Positions 62,301 to 64,000 of a stretch of DNA of 64,000 nt are shown here, in pieces (the stretch's first letter is position 1; each line of letters starts with the position of its first letter). This DNA comes from Bacteroidia bacterium (GTDB lineage: Bacteria; Bacteroidota; Bacteroidia; UKL13-3). The notes beneath the pieces are model-generated. The model had not been told where the DNA came from. It ran no database searches and was given only the letters and a program-made list of their open reading frames with translations. The stretch is from positions 47,328 to 111,327 of the forward strand of contig JAIOYZ010000013.1 of NCBI GenBank assembly GCA_021740845.1. The letters run 5' to 3'. Position numbers and translations under genes: made by a program.

Positions 62301-63422
62301 ATCTGTTGGACCTGCAAAGAAATTATTGAAATAAGGAGGTGTAGTACATAAATTACAAGCTGGAGTGTACGTCCAATACCATTGGAAAGGACCATTAGAA
62401 GTTATATCAACTAAAGAAGCATAATCGCCAATACCAATTTTTCTACGTGCAGCGAAAAAGTTGGGTTTAGGTGCTGTATTTGGGGTATCCACCCAAATAT
62501 ATTTTACCACGCTATCTCTTAAGCTATCTCGTTTATAAGAATTAACAGCTAGCAACCTAACTGGCACAAAACCTCTATTAGGAAAAGTGTATTTAAACCT
62601 CTCATTGTATTTAGCAGTATCAATGTATTGTTGGGATGTCCAACCAACATTTTGGCGACTATAACCAAAAGGCAAAGAACTAACATTTGGCAAATCCCAA
62701 AAATTACGAGAGGCATTAGTACTGGTAGCAACTAAATCATAAGGACTATTAATCCAAACGGTATCATTAGGTATTGAATTTACAGTTTCCTGGCTAGGAA
62801 AGAAACTAGCAAGTGGAGGCAAAATTACCACTGGACCAGTACTTATTAATTCGTACTTAACGAATCCACAGAATTGTCTATTTGCAATAGGACCAGTAAT
62901 CGTTCCACCAAATCCCACTCCTGGGCTATTTATAATGGTGATTCTTGGATCCGAAATAGTTGTTGGTGTTACTGTACCCGTAAGGTATCTCAAATTACCA
63001 GTAGTATTAATACAAAATCCATATTTAGTAAAAGGAGGGATTGTAATACTTAGCGTAGCTGGAATTGGAGTTGGAGCAGGTAAAGTTGTATTGGCAAATG
63101 AGCCAGTTGAGGCAACCATTACCCAACCATTGGCTGTAGAAACACCCGGCGTTCCAGAAATGGGTGTAGTTCTGTACCAAATTTGCGCTGTTGTTGAACC
63201 ACCCATTGTACAACCCAATTGAGTAATTTTAATAGGCTGTGAATTTGTTTCAACATTAAATGTAATGGTGCTAGATCCATTGTTTTGGGTATAAGGTGGT
63301 ACCGTACTTAAAGTATAGGATTGACCCAAAGAGTTAGTAGTTGAACCTAAAAAGAGCAACAAGGTTAAGAACCCACTTAGTTTGAACCAAGTTTTTTTAA
63401 GGAGTGTAATTGTATGACTCAT
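59301..63422 (-). CDS. multi-domain surface protein with GEVED, CUB-like and DUF5011 Ig repeats, T9SS type A CTD
   Basis: 1373 residues. Signal peptide LSGFLTLLLFLGSTTNSLGQ. Residues ~30-190 are a beta-rich N-terminal module, ~200-410 PKD-like (NDRGWDTICKPDYIEV), ~420-560 CUB-like (GFIFAASGPGLSYTRSQ, SLVIHNGTSSTAPIL, RLFVRFKLG), ~570-730 PKD (YSWDTDGNGVYDS, WKWTFTPGTAQF), ~735-865 a GEVED domain (RKAWIDFNMDGLFTNDEL). Residues ~870-1280 contain five DUF5011-type Ig repeats, each with D-P/D-N, a G-x-V-D/S-T and a Y-x-(V/I)-x-D-x-S/A-G-N pattern. The last ~85 residues (LMSVYPNPSNGKINLRL to RTKLQIN) are the type A CTD. Predicted secreted surface adhesin or glycan binder. Confidence 0.92.
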   Translation of the reverse strand: MSHTITLLKKTWFKLSGFLTLLLFLGSTTNSLGQSYTLSTVPPYTQNNGSSTITFNVETNSQPIKITQLGCTMGGSTTAQIWYRTTPISGTPGVSTANGWVMVASTGSFANTTLPAPTPIPATLSITIPPFTKYGFCINTTGNLRYLTGTVTPTTISDPRITIINSPGVGFGGTITGPIANRQFCGFVKYELISTGPVVILPPLASFFPSQETVNSIPNDTVWINSPYDLVATSTNASRNFWDLPNVSSLPFGYSRQNVGWTSQQYIDTAKYNERFKYTFPNRGFVPVRLLAVNSYKRDSLRDSVVKYIWVDTPNTAPKPNFFAARRKIGIGDYASLVDITSNGPFQWYWTYTPACNLCTTPPYFNNFFAGPTDQNPLFFGGDPGKFTVCLQAWNDRGWDTICKPDYIEVLNSINMCSGSGSDKSSEQEGFIFAASGPGLSYTRSQLTGCPGLLLEPCADSIILWVDRMKMLPNDSLVIHNGTSSTAPILKTIGGSNVNQLPTSILQNGIRGGSRLFVRFKLGTGNPTLPYDSAGFSIRWEAMPASYPKPTSIMVVPDSVFSLQPVLFNSASVGKLMQYSWDTDGNGVYDSAGATATRSFLVTAPQYKKICLVTYNCVGSDTTCKNVLFLPTTQKPVTRFEADKVQGFNTDTFRFTDKSLFGPSTWKWTFTPGTAQFIMGTSSTSKDPMIRFTQRTKYTVKLAVTNQYGNDSLIKVDYVNIGAYDQPACLTDINLADGSIGITRVALESGLDTSTNAYNPCFQIVGGNQAASMYRGSKGLLTVVRPSTSSPMDRKAWIDFNMDGLFTNDELVMDEIAGQNLTKIDTVRVSETQRIGTTRMRVGVTYAGTTLNPSVTFLGVFRDYTVNFPMDTVKPSISMIGSSTYYSEINKTFVDPGVISMDNIEGDISNKYETIGSVDTSALGPNYLKYIVKDLYGNVSDTLYRTVFVVLNQTGPSLSLMGQPTEYVEVYHSYLEPGYEAKDNQGNDISSSVIVLSDLDTGTLGSYGMIYTVVDAFGFSKEDTRTIVVGDTTKPSINPMSSPYIHQVGTALDLNKVVNLTDNYWSNSFITLTTTGSVDVNNVGSYFIRYSAEDNSGNISEEVLVEIIVKDTKAPTITLNGENPLNWEVKTSLVDPGVSVNDNYWPASTVVISKKGSVSTNVLGEYTLWYIATDPSGNKDSISRVVKVIDTTKPEVNLLNIYEVNIQRWKEYNDAPISLDDNYNSDAEMRASLIVTNSLPLNAEGKPFGDLPGLYSITYKIKDASGNESSLAKRIIRVGDPATGLSGVMNIDQLMSVYPNPSNGKINLRLASVQTEKIEISVFDMLGKEIKTSQMDGNNLQAQELDLTNQPKGIYLLKVKAGDRIYRTKLQIN

Positions 63423-63449
63423 ATATTGGTAATTTAAGTACCAATATAT
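63421..63449 (-). promoter_or_regulatory. inverted repeat overlapping the start codon of the multi-Ig gene
   Basis: ATATATTGGTA (63421-63431) and TACCAATATAT (63439-63449) are perfect complements with a 7-base loop. The hairpin takes in the start codon and the leader, so it could block translation or serve as an operator. Confidence 0.5.
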
Positions 63450-63544
63450 TAAAATGAAATTAATATAGCACTATATTAAAATTAATAAATGTCTTAGATA
63501 TCTGTTTTTCAAATATTTAAATATTAATTTAAAATTAAAATCTT

Positions 63545-63660
63545 GGCACTAGAAACGAGAAAATTGAATGAATTGTCTGTTTCAAACTCTTAAATCATCA
63601 ATAAAACTTGTGTGAACAAAGTTTCCTTAAAGTGGTTCCTGGTGAAGCTTATTGTAGTTT
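63545..63660 (-). repeat. decayed copy of the group II intron 3' end
   Basis: Read on the minus strand, this stretch aligns over roughly 100 bases with the sequence at 63868-63975, sharing an exact ACTTTAAGGAAAC block and an adjacent GCTTCA block. Differences are mostly G-to-A and C-to-T, and the domain V stem is destroyed. It is an old relic. Confidence 0.5.
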
Positions 63661-63867
63661 TTGGAAATGTTATATTAGTCCATTATTGAGAACCATGTTT
63701 TGATCATTCCGATGGAGGTAGTAGGGCTGTTTCTCAATCGCTGCCAGCAATTCTGTTAACCAACAGTGTGTTTCTAAAAACCTAATATCCTAAGAATGCT
63801 AATAATTTAAATGCAACTTTTTCTTTGTATTAATCAGAAGCTTATCAATTATAAGAGCTAGGCACAA

Positions 63868-64000
63868 TTAAGTAGGAGGCAAAGATAATTTAAATAAATT
63901 CTCTTTGCCGTCCTCTCACACCACCGTATGTACTTGCGTGTACGGCGGTTTCCTTAAAGTTAGTTCCGATGAAGCCGCATATAGTTCTCTGCGAGGCTGT
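63868..64000 (-). mobile_element. 3' end of a group II intron (domains V and VI), continuing beyond the window
   Basis: On the minus strand the domain V arms ACCGCCGTA and TACGGTGGT (with one G:U pair) are followed by GTGTGAGAGG, as in bacterial group II introns. A domain VI hairpin then follows (GGCAAAGA with TCTTTGCC, positions 63879-63909) and a CCTACTTAAT 3' end, so the intron would end near 63868. The distal part of domain V is about 4 bases shorter than the usual 34-nt form. Any reverse transcriptase ORF would lie past 64000. The gap 63661-63867 shows nothing I can name. Confidence 0.62.

Overview
The window is AT-rich DNA from a member of the Bacteroidota. The evidence is a type IX secretion (T9SS)/gliding gene set (gldJ, porU, porV, two PorP/SprF paralogs), many very large exported proteins ending in type A or type B T9SS C-terminal domains, TAnnTTTG-type -7 promoter boxes, a KilA-N protein, a DUF1573 protein and an OstA-like protein next to tilS. 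The lineage (Sphingobacteriia/Chitinophagia/Flavobacteriia-like) cannot be fixed from sequence alone. No rRNA, tRNA or CRISPR array was seen.

Layout. 1-3.1 kb: end of an ABC exporter gene, a KilA-N protein, a secreted protein of unknown function. 3.2-6.9 kb: a type B-CTD surface protein flanked by two direct 60-bp repeats. 6.9-9.7 kb: fabG and a membrane VWA protein. 9.7-12.8 kb: an overlapping operon of thymidine kinase and two glycosyltransferases. 12.9-18.1 kb: a hypothetical protein, then an M4 metallopeptidase between two related small lipoproteins that look like emfourin-type inhibitors. 18.1-25.8 kb: an ECF sigma factor, a transmembrane anti-sigma-like protein whose periplasmic end is a type B CTD, and a 2034-residue PKD adhesin, all in one direction. 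25.9-28.7 kb: an SBBP/type B-CTD protein, divergent. 29.2-38.1 kb: the T9SS locus, with gldJ and two PorP/SprF genes divergent from porU-porV. 38.1-47.1 kb: ispF, a UvrD-type helicase/nuclease, fumC, a two-component pair, DUF1573, a LysE-type exporter. 47.7-63.4 kb: a 2841-residue beta-helix/PKD protein, an OstA-like protein, tilS and a 1373-residue multi-Ig surface protein. The right edge carries the 3' end of what looks like a group II intron on the minus strand plus an older decayed copy.

How it fits together: much of the window is a surface-secretion region. PorU and PorV are the T9SS sortase and its partner, PorP/SprF proteins are known partners of type B-CTD cargo, and at least six of the large proteins are T9SS cargo. 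The sigma/anti-sigma-CTD/adhesin cluster suggests a circuit in which a CTD-like domain in the periplasm senses the secretion machinery or its cargo; this is inference.

The most unusual window-wide signal is a short motif, GGTTCAAACCGAA, present 11 times exactly (18 times for its 10-base core) on both strands, in three different reading frames and disproportionately in intergenic DNA.
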